From assembly GCA_001931535.1 (NCBI GenBank), contig CP016211.1:14151501-14215500 (forward strand): a stretch of 64,000 nucleotides of DNA. The letters are read 5' to 3'. Source of the DNA: Minicystis rosea. GTDB lineage: Bacteria; Myxococcota_A; Polyangia; Polyangiales; Polyangiaceae. Position numbers and translations under genes: made by a program. Every line of letters begins with the position of its first letter. The stretch's first letter is position 1. The notes under the pieces are model-generated. The model worked only from the letters and a program-made list of their open reading frames with translations. It did not search any database and was not told where the DNA came from. Shown here one piece after another: positions 8,485-16,903 of the stretch.

Positions 8485-9149
8485 CCCGTCCTCCTCGTCA
8501 GCGCGCGCGCGATCACCGCGAGATCCGCGACGAGCTGTCGCGTCGCCGCGCGCCGCTGCTCCTCGTCCGGCGCGCGCAGGATCGAGGACGGGTGCACGGT
8601 GGCCATCACCAGCGGCGCGAGCGGCGAGGGCAGGAGCTCTCCATGGTGCGCGGTCACGCGGAAATCACGGCCGAGCAGCGTTTGCGCCGCCGTCGCGCCC
8701 AAGCAGACGAGCGCCTCGGGTTGGACGGTCGCGAGCTCCGCGTCGAGCCACGGACGGCAGGCCGTGATCTCGGACGCCACGGGCTTCACGTGGAGACGGC
8801 GCTGACCGCGTGGCTCCCACTTGAAGTGCTTCACCACGTTGGTGACGTAGGTCTCGCGCCGATCGATCCCGGCATCGGCCAGCACCTGATCGAGGAGCCG
8901 GCCCGCCGGCCCCACGAAGGGATGCCCACGGCGATCCTCGCTGTCGCCCGGCTGCTCGCCGACGAGCATGACGCGGGCGTGCGCAGGCCCTTCGCCGAAG
9001 ACGGTTTGCGTGGCGTGCTCCCACAGGTGGCAGGCACGGCAGCCGGCCGCGGCGCTCTGGAGGCGCGCGATCGTTGGGCGATCGGGCACGAGCGGCGCGG
9101 CGGTCTCCTTCGGGCGCCGCGACGCGCGGGGCGCATGCAGCGATGGCAT
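8481..9149 (-). CDS. UdgX-type uracil-DNA glycosylase
   Basis: The 222-residue product has the family signature GEQPGDSED (residues 64-72), where families 4 and 5 usually differ, then VVKHFKWEPRGQRRLH (105-120) and HPSSIL (186-191). Cys37 and Cys40 (CRAC), Cys131 and Cys149 are placed to bind a 4Fe-4S cluster. UdgX enzymes from mycobacteria excise uracil and stay covalently bound to the abasic sugar through the His of a KRRIH loop; here the loop reads QRRLH with His120 kept. The covalent chemistry is inferred from that His. First gene of a two-gene operon with the hydrolase. Confidence 0.88.
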   Translation of the reverse strand: MPSLHAPRASRRPKETAAPLVPDRPTIARLQSAAAGCRACHLWEHATQTVFGEGPAHARVMLVGEQPGDSEDRRGHPFVGPAGRLLDQVLADAGIDRRETYVTNVVKHFKWEPRGQRRLHVKPVASEITACRPWLDAELATVQPEALVCLGATAAQTLLGRDFRVTAHHGELLPSPLAPLVMATVHPSSILRAPDEEQRRAATRQLVADLAVIARALTRRTG

Positions 9150-9227
9150 GATCCTTCTCTAAGGCCGCGACGCGCGGCGAGGGGGCCCCCATTTCATGCG
9201 CCGAGCGCGCGGCTATGATGAGCCCGC

Positions 9228-10049
9228 ATGCGCCGCTCGACCTGCCTCGTCCCGGCCGCGCTCCTGTTGGCCGTGGTGGGGGCGGGCTGCGCGAAAGATC
9301 ATCGAGTCGATGGGACGCGCTCGGCCGCTGCGTCCGCGAGCAGCAACGCGCCGAGCGCCGCGAGCGCCCGCGATCCACGAAGGCTCGTGCGCATCGACGC
9401 CGGCATGAGCGAGGCGCGCGTCACCGAGCTGCTCGGCCGGCCCGACGAGATCCGCACCGACGACGGCCACCATCCTTGGATCGCGGGCGCCGCCGCCGCG
9501 TGGGCCTACGGCGTGGATGTGCCCTTCGGCTTCGCGTTCGGCGGCGTGGTGCTCTTCGACGCGGATCGCAACGTGTTGATGACGCGATCGCCGATCGACG
9601 CGGCCACCGTGCGTGTGCGCAAGCTCCGGTGGAGCGACACGGCCGACGTGAACGATCGCGGTCTCTCGTGTCACCTCGCGATCCAGCGCGCGGAGCCGAG
9701 CGGAATGGATGCCGAGGTGAGGCTCCGCAACGACGGCCCCGCCGCCTTCGAGCGGCGTCACGGGCACACGGGGATCGCCTTCGATCTGGTGGTCGAGCTG
9801 TTCGACGAGCAGAAGCGGCTGCTGGCGCGCTACGACACGCTCTCGCTCTTCTCGCCGCATGCGCCGGATGACACGGCGCTGATGACGATCCCGGCCGGCG
9901 GATCGATCGCGGAGCGCGTGCGGATCGGCGCGCCGTGGGCCGATCTCGGCGCGCTTCCGCGGGGACGCTACCTCGTGCGGGTCGCGTTTCCCTTCGAGGT
10001 GGGGAGGTTTTCGGTGTCGGAGCCGGTGGCGGTGCGCGTCGAGGGGTGA
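9228..10049 (+). CDS. lipoprotein with BamE/SmpA-like motif
   Basis: The 273-residue product has a lipoprotein signal (MRRSTCLVPAALLLAVVGAGC, Cys at 21) and a Ser/Ala-rich spacer. A segment like the SmpA/BamE N-terminal motif follows (DAGMSEARVTELLGRPDEIR, about residues 56-75). The C-terminal 150 residues look like a beta-sandwich (NDGPAAFERRHGHTGIAFDLVVELFDEQ). BamE proteins assist outer-membrane assembly, but this short motif also occurs in unrelated lipoproteins, so function is undetermined. It converges on the RND pump gene with 10 bp between stops. Confidence 0.75.
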   Translation: MRRSTCLVPAALLLAVVGAGCAKDHRVDGTRSAAASASSNAPSAASARDPRRLVRIDAGMSEARVTELLGRPDEIRTDDGHHPWIAGAAAAWAYGVDVPFGFAFGGVVLFDADRNVLMTRSPIDAATVRVRKLRWSDTADVNDRGLSCHLAIQRAEPSGMDAEVRLRNDGPAAFERRHGHTGIAFDLVVELFDEQKRLLARYDTLSLFSPHAPDDTALMTIPAGGSIAERVRIGAPWADLGALPRGRYLVRVAFPFEVGRFSVSEPVAVRVEG

Positions 10050-10059
10050 CGCGCGCCGA

Positions 10060-13000
10060 TCACTCGCCGCCGGCAGGCGCCGGATGGGGCTCGGGCTCGG
10101 GCTTCTTGGTCCCGAAGATCCGCGCCTTGGCGTTCTCGATGGCGAGGTAGAGGACGGGGATCACCACCAGCGAGAGAAGCGTCGAGCTGATCACGCCGCC
10201 GATGACGGCGATGGCCATGGGCGCGCGGAACTCGCTGCCGTCGCCGTTCGACGTCGCCGTCGGCAGCATGCCGAGCACCATCGCGGCGCTGGTCATGAGG
10301 ATGGGACGGAGGCGCTCCGGGCCGGCTTCGAGGATGGCTTGGAGCGGTGACTCGCCGTGCTCGCGCACGCGCACGATGGCGCGGTCGACGAGGAGAATGG
10401 CGTTCTTCGTCACGAGGCCCATCAGGAGGATGATGCCGATCATCGAGCCCATGGCCACGCTGTTCTTGGTGAGGAAGAGGCCGAGCACCGCGCCGACGAT
10501 GGCGAGCGGCAGCGTCATCATGATGGTGAGCGGGTGGATGAAGCTCTCGAACTGCGAGGCCAACACCAGGTAGATGAAGACGATGCCGAGGAGCAGCGCC
10601 ACGCCGACCGACTCGTTGGACTCGGTCATCTGCTTGATCTGACCGTCGTAGTAGAAGGTGAGGCCCGGGCCCGCCTTGGCCTGCATGGCGTCGAGCTTGG
10701 GCTGGAGCTCCTTCACGATGTCGCCGAGCGAGCGGCCGTTGGGCGTGGCCCAGATGGCGATCTGGCGCATGCGCGCCTCGCGCTCGATGACCTGCGGGCC
10801 TTCGCCGCGCGAGAGCTTGGCGATGTCGGCGAGCGACACGAGGCCCTTCGGCGAGCGCAGCGAGATGCGCGACAGATCCGAGGCGCCCGCGCGATCCTTG
10901 CCGCGGAGGCGCACGCGGATGGGCACCTCGTCCTTGCCCTGCCGCATCTTGCCGGCCTCTTCCCCCTCCATCGCGGTGCGCAGCGCCATGGCCACCTGCG
11001 ACACCGCGAGGCCTTGATCGGCGGCGCGCTGGCGATCGATCTCCACGCGCATCTCGGGCCGGCCGGGCGTGTACTTCACCTGCACGTCGACGACGCCCGC
11101 GGTGCTGCGGAGCGCGTCGCCGATCTGGTTCGCGTAGGGCGCCAGCGTCTCGTAGCTGTTGCCGCGGGCCAGGATCATGATGGCCGCCTCGGTGCCGGCG
11201 CCTTCGACGAAGGGCGGATCGGTGATCACGATCTTCGCGTTCGGCAGCTTGGCCATGGTGATCCCGCGGATCTTGTCCTTGATGGCGAGGAGGCCGATGG
11301 TGCGCTCCTGCTTCGGGATTGTGAGGATGCGGAGGCTCGACTTGTTGACGTCGCCGCTCGGCCCGATGGTCACGAAGGCCGTCTTGATGAGCGGATCGGC
11401 GAGGAGCGCCTGCTCGACCTCGTTGCTGCGGCGGCTCGTCTCCTCCAGCGAGGTGCCGGCAGGGAGCTCGATGTCCATGACCATCTGGCTCCGGTCCTCC
11501 GCGTTCACGAAGTCGGCGCCCATGATGCCCATGACCTGACACGAGCCGAAGAGCGATCCGAAGGCCAGGAAGCCGACGATGATCTTATGCTTCAAGGCCC
11601 ACTCGAGGACGCCGCGGTACGTGTCGTCCATGGCCTTGAAGACGACCTCGAACGGGCGCTTCACGCCCTTCCACGCGTCGGGCTTCGAGTGATCGACCGG
11701 CTTCGAGAAGCGGGACGAGAGCATCGGATCGAGCGTGAAGGCGACGAAGAGCGAGATGAGCACGGCGCACGACACCGTGAGGCCGAACTGGCGGAAGAAC
11801 TGCCCGACGATGCCGCTCATGAAGGCCACGGGCACGAACACGGCCACGATGGTGAGCGTGGTCGCGAGCACGCTGAGCGCGATCTCTTCGGTGCCGCGGA
11901 GCGCGGCCTCCTTCGCGGGTACGCCGCGCTCCAGGTGCTTGAAGATGTTCTCGCGCACCACGACGGCGTCGTCGATGAGCAGGCCGATGGCCAGCGACAA
12001 GCCGAGGAGCGTCATCATGTTCAGCGTGAAGCCGAGCACGTACATGAGGAAGAACGTGGCGATGACGCTGGTCGGCAGCGCGAAGGCGCTGATGATGGTC
12101 GACCGGAGGTCGAGCATGAAGACGAGGATGATGAGGATCGCCATGGCGCCGCCGAAGACGATGGCGATCTCGACCTCGTGCGCGTTCTCGCGGATGAACG
12201 AGGACGTGTCCATGATGAGCGCCGTCCGCGTGCCTTCGGGGAACGTCTTCTCCAGCTCGGCGAGGCGCTTCTTGGCCGCGTCGGCGATGGCCACGGTGTT
12301 GCGGCCGGACTGCTTCACGACCTCGAACGAGACGGCTTCGTCGCCGTTCGAGCGGATGCGGGTGCGGAGCTCTTCCCAGCCGTCCTCGACCGTGGCGATG
12401 TCGGCGAGGCGCACGGCCGAGCCGTCCTTGGCGGTGGCCACGACCAGGTTGCGGATCGACTCGACCGTGTTGAGCTCGCCTACGGCGCGCACCGCGATCT
12501 CGCGGGTCGACTCGTCGTAGTGGCCCGCGGGCACGGTGAGGTTGCCGCCGCGGAGCGCGGCCACGATGGCCTCGGGCGAGAGGCCGAGCGCGTCGAGGCG
12601 CGAGCGATCGAGATCGACGTGGACCTCGCGATCGGCGCCGCCCTTGATGTTCACGGCCGCGACGCCCTCAACCTGCTCGAGCGCTGGGCGGAGCACGTCG
12701 TCGGCGAACTTGCGGATCTGGCTCAGCGATCCCTTGCCCTGCAGCGTGTAGATGAGCACCGGCGTGGCCGCGGGATCGAGGCGGCTCACGGCGGGCTCCT
12801 TCACTTCGGTGGGCAGCTTGAAGCGCGTCTGCGCGACGCGCTCGCGCACCAGCGTCGCGCCCTCTTGGATGTCGATGCCGAGCTTGAAGAAGATGATCGT
12901 GGTGGAGAGGCCCTCGCGCGAGAGCGTGCGCACGCGGTCGAGGCCGTTGAGCGAGACGACCGCGTCCTCGAGCGGCTTACTGACCTGGTTCTCCACCTCG

Positions 13001-13170
13001 GCTGGGCTCGCGCCGGGGTAGACGACGTTGACGACGACGACGGGGAACGAGACGTCCGGGAACAGATCGGTGCCGAGGCGGGAGAGGCCGACGGCGCCGA
13101 GGACGAGGAGGGCCACCGTGACCATCACGGTGAACACGGGGCGCTTGATGGCGATCGCGGACAGGTTCAC
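10060..13170 (-). CDS. RND-family multidrug efflux pump, inner-membrane transporter (AcrB/HAE1 type)
   Basis: The 1036-residue proton-driven exporter starts at GTG 13170 after GAGGAGG. It has the RND layout: TM1 in IAIKRPVFTVMVTVALLVLG, the periplasmic porter segments, GLSLAIGLLIDDAVVVREN in TM4 with the proton-relay Asp pair, and a second half that repeats the plan (LLLGIVFIYLVLASQFESF). It works with the membrane-fusion protein encoded just upstream. No TolC-like outer-membrane gene is adjacent, so the channel must be encoded elsewhere. Substrate is unknown; local control is by the TetR protein of the same operon. Confidence 0.95.
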   Translation of the reverse strand: MNLSAIAIKRPVFTVMVTVALLVLGAVGLSRLGTDLFPDVSFPVVVVNVVYPGASPAEVENQVSKPLEDAVVSLNGLDRVRTLSREGLSTTIIFFKLGIDIQEGATLVRERVAQTRFKLPTEVKEPAVSRLDPAATPVLIYTLQGKGSLSQIRKFADDVLRPALEQVEGVAAVNIKGGADREVHVDLDRSRLDALGLSPEAIVAALRGGNLTVPAGHYDESTREIAVRAVGELNTVESIRNLVVATAKDGSAVRLADIATVEDGWEELRTRIRSNGDEAVSFEVVKQSGRNTVAIADAAKKRLAELEKTFPEGTRTALIMDTSSFIRENAHEVEIAIVFGGAMAILIILVFMLDLRSTIISAFALPTSVIATFFLMYVLGFTLNMMTLLGLSLAIGLLIDDAVVVRENIFKHLERGVPAKEAALRGTEEIALSVLATTLTIVAVFVPVAFMSGIVGQFFRQFGLTVSCAVLISLFVAFTLDPMLSSRFSKPVDHSKPDAWKGVKRPFEVVFKAMDDTYRGVLEWALKHKIIVGFLAFGSLFGSCQVMGIMGADFVNAEDRSQMVMDIELPAGTSLEETSRRSNEVEQALLADPLIKTAFVTIGPSGDVNKSSLRILTIPKQERTIGLLAIKDKIRGITMAKLPNAKIVITDPPFVEGAGTEAAIMILARGNSYETLAPYANQIGDALRSTAGVVDVQVKYTPGRPEMRVEIDRQRAADQGLAVSQVAMALRTAMEGEEAGKMRQGKDEVPIRVRLRGKDRAGASDLSRISLRSPKGLVSLADIAKLSRGEGPQVIEREARMRQIAIWATPNGRSLGDIVKELQPKLDAMQAKAGPGLTFYYDGQIKQMTESNESVGVALLLGIVFIYLVLASQFESFIHPLTIMMTLPLAIVGAVLGLFLTKNSVAMGSMIGIILLMGLVTKNAILLVDRAIVRVREHGESPLQAILEAGPERLRPILMTSAAMVLGMLPTATSNGDGSEFRAPMAIAVIGGVISSTLLSLVVIPVLYLAIENAKARIFGTKKPEPEPHPAPAGGE

Positions 13171-13243
13171 GGGTAACCTCCTCGTGCCGGCGCGGCGCCG
13201 AGCACGGGCTCTTCATCTAGCGGCGGAGAGCGCGGCTCACACG

Positions 13244-13269
13244 CCGCCGGATCCACGTGGATCCGGCGG
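13244..13269. repeat. 26-bp perfect palindrome between efflux genes
   Basis: The sequence is perfectly symmetric about CCACGTGG (13253-13260), with arms CCGCCGGATCCAC and its complement. It lies just after the stop of the membrane-fusion gene and before the ribosome-binding site of the pump gene, within the same transcript. As RNA it would be a 13-bp hairpin that could end, attenuate or stabilise the message; as DNA it could be a dimer-binding site. Confidence 0.7.
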
Positions 13270-13277
13270 GGAGCGCG

Positions 13278-14411
13278 TCACTCTGCGATGGGGCCGAGCT
13301 CCTCGCCGTCGCGAACCTCGGGGCTCGGGCTGGCGACGATGGCGTCGGCCGGGGTGATGCCGCTGCGGATCAGGAGCGATCCGTCGGGCGCGGTGGCGAA
13401 GGCGATCTTGGTGAGGCGCGCGCGGCCGTCGACGTGGACGACGACCTCGTCCTGCGAGCCGGGCCGGAGCGCGATGCTCGGCAGCTCGAGGACCGGCGCC
13501 TCGCGCCCCGAGACGATGGTGGCCCGCACGAACGCGCCGGCGAGCATCGGCGGCGTGGTGCCGTTCGGGATCTCCGCCATCATCGGCACGCGCCGCGTCT
13601 GCGCGTCGAGCGATCCGAGCACGGCGGTCACCTTGCCGGCAGCGCCGTTCTCGCCGTCGATCGAGAGCGCGTCGCCGACCGCGATGAGACGCGCATCGGC
13701 CTCGGTGAGCGTGGCCGTGAGCTTGAGGACCGACGTGTCCTGCACGTGGAACATGGGCTCGCCGGGGCTCACGATCTTGCCGACGCCGTCGGGCGCGCGG
13801 GTAACGAGGCCGGCGAACGGCGCGGGCAGGCTGCCGTTGCCGACGCCCACCGTGGCGAGCTGCGCCTGCGCGCGCGCTTGCTCGAGCTGCGCGAGCGCGA
13901 GGGCCGCGCGGTTCAACGTCGCCAAGTTCTCCGCGTCGCTCACGGCTTTCTGCTCGAACAAGGCCACGGTCCGCTTCTCGGCGTCCTTGGCCATGTCGTA
14001 GCTGACCTGCGCGGCGCGCACGGCCGCGCCCGTCGCCGCGGCCTGCGCGCGCGCTTCGGACACGTCGAGCGACGCGAGCAATTGCCCGGCCTTCACGTGG
14101 TCGCCGACCTTCGCCGTCACCGTCACGAGGCGCCCGCCGGCCTTGAAGCCGATGTCCGCTTCCTGCACGGCCGCGAGCGTGCCTGTGACCGGGATGGTCG
14201 GGCGCCACGTCTTCGGCTTGGCGTGCAGCACCTTCACGCCCGCGCGCTTCTGCGCTTCGCTCTTCTTTTCGGCCATGGCGCTCGTGAGCGCCTTGCGGTC
14301 GGCGAGTGTTTCGCGCACCCGCACGCCGATGAACGCGAACAGGCCCAAGCCCATCGCGACCGCCCCGATCTTGATCGCGCGGCTCGTTCCCCCACCTGTG
14401 GTCGTCGTCAT
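13278..14411 (-). CDS. RND efflux membrane-fusion protein (HlyD/AcrA family)
   Basis: The 377-residue periplasmic adaptor couples the RND pump to an outer-membrane channel. An N-terminal membrane anchor (about residues 10-30, AIKIGAVAMGLGLFAFIGV) is followed by a lipoyl half-motif (VQEADIGFKAGGRLVTVTAKVGDHV, split around the hairpin), an alpha-helical Ala-rich coiled coil (about 110-185), the second lipoyl half (LPAPFAGLVTRAPDGVGKIV) and a beta-barrel region. No lipobox is seen, so it is anchored by the helix. Its ATG overlaps the tetR stop by 4 bp, and the pump follows after a 107-bp gap that holds a palindrome. Confidence 0.92.
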   Translation of the reverse strand: MTTTTGGGTSRAIKIGAVAMGLGLFAFIGVRVRETLADRKALTSAMAEKKSEAQKRAGVKVLHAKPKTWRPTIPVTGTLAAVQEADIGFKAGGRLVTVTAKVGDHVKAGQLLASLDVSEARAQAAATGAAVRAAQVSYDMAKDAEKRTVALFEQKAVSDAENLATLNRAALALAQLEQARAQAQLATVGVGNGSLPAPFAGLVTRAPDGVGKIVSPGEPMFHVQDTSVLKLTATLTEADARLIAVGDALSIDGENGAAGKVTAVLGSLDAQTRRVPMMAEIPNGTTPPMLAGAFVRATIVSGREAPVLELPSIALRPGSQDEVVVHVDGRARLTKIAFATAPDGSLLIRSGITPADAIVASPSPEVRDGEELGPIAE

Positions 14412-15268
14412 GTCTTCCTCGTTCGTCGCACGTGAAGCCCCGACTCGCGGGGCTTGGGGCTACTCCGTGTCCCCTTGAGAGGGCCGGTCGCTTGCGCCCC
14501 CATCGTGATCGCAGGCCCTTTCAGCGGGCCGGGGGCCGCCTGCGGCCCCATCGTCAGCGGCGCGGTCGCCTGCGGATCGGGGGAGAGCCGAACGCCGTCG
14601 GTGCCCGTTCCGCGCGCCCGCGCGTCGTCGCTGACCTTGCGGTCAACAACCGCGAGCGCCTCCGCCGTGAGGAGCCCGCGCACGAAGAGCATCTGCGCTT
14701 GCCGCGCCCACGCGTCGATGTCCGGCCGGCGCGGCTGCTTGATCATCTCGCGCACGAGGCGCTCGTACGCGCCGGAGATGAGCGCGGGGAGGACCGCGGG
14801 ATCGACGTCGCTCCGATAAATCCCCGAGGTCACGAGGATGCGTCCGATGTGCTCGATCTGACTCGACTGTCGCTCGGCGAACTCGTCGACGAGGTACGCG
14901 AAATGGGCGCCGCCGCCGCCGGTGAGCAAGAGGCGCATGAGGCCGCGGTTCTGCCAGCAGAACTCGAAGATGCCGAGGTCGTGCGCGTGCCACTCGTCGA
15001 GGTGATCGGCGAAGACCTCGGCCGTGATCACGGGGCCGCGGAGCGGTGAGAGATCGAGGCAGGCGGCGAGCTTCGCCACGAAGGCTTCGATGATCTGGCG
15101 GAAGCAGTCTTCCTTGCTCTCGAAGTGCAGATAGAAGGCGCCCTTGGACACGCCGGCCTGCGCGGTGATGTCCTCGACCTTGGCCGCGGCGAGGCCATGC
15201 TCCACGAACACCGCTTCTGCGGCGCGAAGCAGCTCGATCTTGGCTCGGCGGTCGGCGGGACGCGGCAT
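14408..15268 (-). CDS. TetR-family repressor of the efflux operon, with long C-terminal tail
   Basis: About 286 residues from ATG 15268 (MPRPADRRAKIELLRAAEAV). The N-terminal TetR helix-turn-helix is clear (VEDITAQAGVSKGAFYLHF, EDCFRQII). Usual family length is about 200 residues; here roughly 70 extra residues carry a repeated (I/L)TMG.QA..GPLKG segment and a basic end (HVRRTRKT). As first gene of tetR-MFP-RND, with a perfect inverted repeat two bases before its start codon, it very likely represses its own operon and is released by a pump substrate. The tail's role is unknown; the frame keeps high-GC codons through it, so it does not look like a frameshift. Confidence 0.9.
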   Translation of the reverse strand: MPRPADRRAKIELLRAAEAVFVEHGLAAAKVEDITAQAGVSKGAFYLHFESKEDCFRQIIEAFVAKLAACLDLSPLRGPVITAEVFADHLDEWHAHDLGIFEFCWQNRGLMRLLLTGGGGAHFAYLVDEFAERQSSQIEHIGRILVTSGIYRSDVDPAVLPALISGAYERLVREMIKQPRRPDIDAWARQAQMLFVRGLLTAEALAVVDRKVSDDARARGTGTDGVRLSPDPQATAPLTMGPQAAPGPLKGPAITMGAQATGPLKGTRSSPKPRESGLHVRRTRKT

Positions 15269-15270
15269 TA

Positions 15271-15286
15271 TTGACTCGGCGGTCAA
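15271..15286. promoter_or_regulatory. candidate TetR operator (inverted repeat)
   Basis: TTGAC-N6-GTCAA is a perfect 5-bp inverted repeat with a 6-bp centre, two bases upstream of the tetR start codon. TetR proteins commonly bind 14-20-bp dyads of this kind over their own promoters. Position and symmetry are seen; binding is inferred. Confidence 0.6.
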
Positions 15287-15554
15287 CTCTAGGCCGGCGA
15301 GCGGTCTCGTCAAGACCACACCCGGGCAGAAAGCCGCGGGATTCGCCCCGGTCGTCGCGGGCTCGGCCACCGCTCTCCTTAAGAAGAGGAAGGGCACCGG
15401 CGACTGCGTTCAGTCCACGGTGCAGGAGCGCGTCGATCGCGAGGATCGCCGAGCGTGGAGGCCGGGGAGAAGGTGATCTGCCGCGGGCGCGCGGTGGCTC
15501 TCGACCTCGACGTCGCGGCCGCCTATCCTCGGCCGAGCTTCGCGGGCGGAGGAC

Positions 15555-16826
15555 ATGGAACCGGCCATCGACCTCGAACGATTCGCGGCCCTCAATGCCG
15601 AGCTGGATGCGGGGACCCCACGCGACGAGCTGTGCGCGCGCGAGGGCATCGCCGTGGAGGCATGGGTCGCCGCGCAGGAGACGTGGCTCGCGCGGTTGGC
15701 CGACGACACGGCCCGCAAGCGCTTCGTCCTCACGAACCAATACAACAGCGTCTTCGTGGCGCGCCGGCGCGCGATCACGCACGGCGGTCCGCCGAAGCGA
15801 AGCCGTGCGGTGCAGAAGCCGGTCACCCCGCCGTCGGTGATCGCATCGCCTGCGGTGGTGCCGGCGCCGTTGCCGCTCGCGCCGCCACCGATCGCATCGC
15901 CGTCGATCGCGGCTGCGCCCGAAGCGCCGCTGCCCATCGCGCCGTCGTACGATGCGCCGTCGTTTGCGAAGGCGGTCGATCCGGTGCCGCCGCTCGTGGC
16001 GCCCGCGTTCTTGGGGGTCGATCCTGATCCGGTGCCGCCGATCGTGCCGGCAGCGCCCGAGATCGTGGGGAAGAAGTCTCGGCCCGCGACGGTGGCGATG
16101 CCTGCCATCACCGATGTGAGCGCGGCGCTTCCCTTCAAGCCCGGACCTCCCGCGCCGCCTCCGCCTGCACCGCCGCCGCCCGAGCCGCGCGAGCCGCGCG
16201 TCGATCTGGGCGGCACCACCGTCGGCGCCATGTCGCCGTTCGCGGCGTCGAGCATGGCGTTGCCGTTCCAGCAGCAAGGCGCGCCCAAAGCAAAGCCTGC
16301 CGAGGCGGCGCCGGCCGCGTCGCCCGAAAAGCCCGAGGCGGCGCCGCGTCCGCCCGTGGATCTCGGCGGCACCGTCGCGGCCGTGATGTCGCCGTTCGCT
16401 TCGCCTTCGACGTTGCCATTCCAAGGTGGAGGTTCGGCGCCGGCGCGGCCCGCGGGGCCGCAGGCGAGCGGCGGCCTTCCGTTCCAAGCGACGCCTGCGA
16501 AGCCGGCGGAGGCGTCGGGATCGCCGGCGGCGAAGCCTTCGGGGAGCGCTTCGGGCAAAGCTGCGCCGAGCATTCCGCCGATTGCCGGTGCATCGGGGCA
16601 GGGGCCGCGTCTCACGCTCGAGCAGTTCGCTTCGTTGAGCGCCGAGATCGCGGTGGCGCCGCAATCCGCCGCGCAGATCCGCGCTCGCTACGGCTTCGAC
16701 GAAGCCGGGCACCGCGCCGAGTCCGAGGCGCACAACGCTCGATTCAATTCCGACAAGGCGCTCTACAACCGGTACCTCGAGCTGTTCCAGAGCTACCGCG
16801 CGTACGTGTCCCGATCGCGGCGGTAA
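15555..16826 (+). CDS. protein with related helical domains at both ends and Pro/Ala-rich LPF-repeat linker
   Basis: I do not recognise this 423-residue protein. Residues about 5-75 (LERFAALNAELDAG..., ending NQYNSVFVARRR) and 355-423 (LEQFASLSAEIAVA..., ending ELFQSYRAYVSRSRR) align with each other, suggesting duplication of one helical domain. The roughly 280 residues between are Pro/Ala-rich with repeated DLGGT..A.MSPFA and LPFQ/LPFK motifs. No signal peptide. Such proline-rich linkers with LPF motifs are seen in myxobacterial proteins of unknown role. GGAGGA lies almost directly against the ATG. Confidence 0.7.
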   Translation: MEPAIDLERFAALNAELDAGTPRDELCAREGIAVEAWVAAQETWLARLADDTARKRFVLTNQYNSVFVARRRAITHGGPPKRSRAVQKPVTPPSVIASPAVVPAPLPLAPPPIASPSIAAAPEAPLPIAPSYDAPSFAKAVDPVPPLVAPAFLGVDPDPVPPIVPAAPEIVGKKSRPATVAMPAITDVSAALPFKPGPPAPPPPAPPPPEPREPRVDLGGTTVGAMSPFAASSMALPFQQQGAPKAKPAEAAPAASPEKPEAAPRPPVDLGGTVAAVMSPFASPSTLPFQGGGSAPARPAGPQASGGLPFQATPAKPAEASGSPAAKPSGSASGKAAPSIPPIAGASGQGPRLTLEQFASLSAEIAVAPQSAAQIRARYGFDEAGHRAESEAHNARFNSDKALYNRYLELFQSYRAYVSRSRR

Positions 16827-16903
16827 CCTCCGCGAATCCGCACTGGGCGGCCGCGCGAGCGCGTGCCTTTCCGCGCCTCGGGCGCGCGGGTACCCTTTCG
16901 TTC

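Noticed and set aside
10357..13176. Long plus-strand open frame opposite the RND pump
   Set aside because: The translation is Arg/His/Glu-rich without domains, while the minus strand encodes a full RND protein.
14632..14645. TGACC-TTGC-GGTCA dyad as a second TetR operator
   Set aside because: It lies inside the tetR coding region and its spacing differs from the promoter dyad; likely chance in GC-rich coding DNA.
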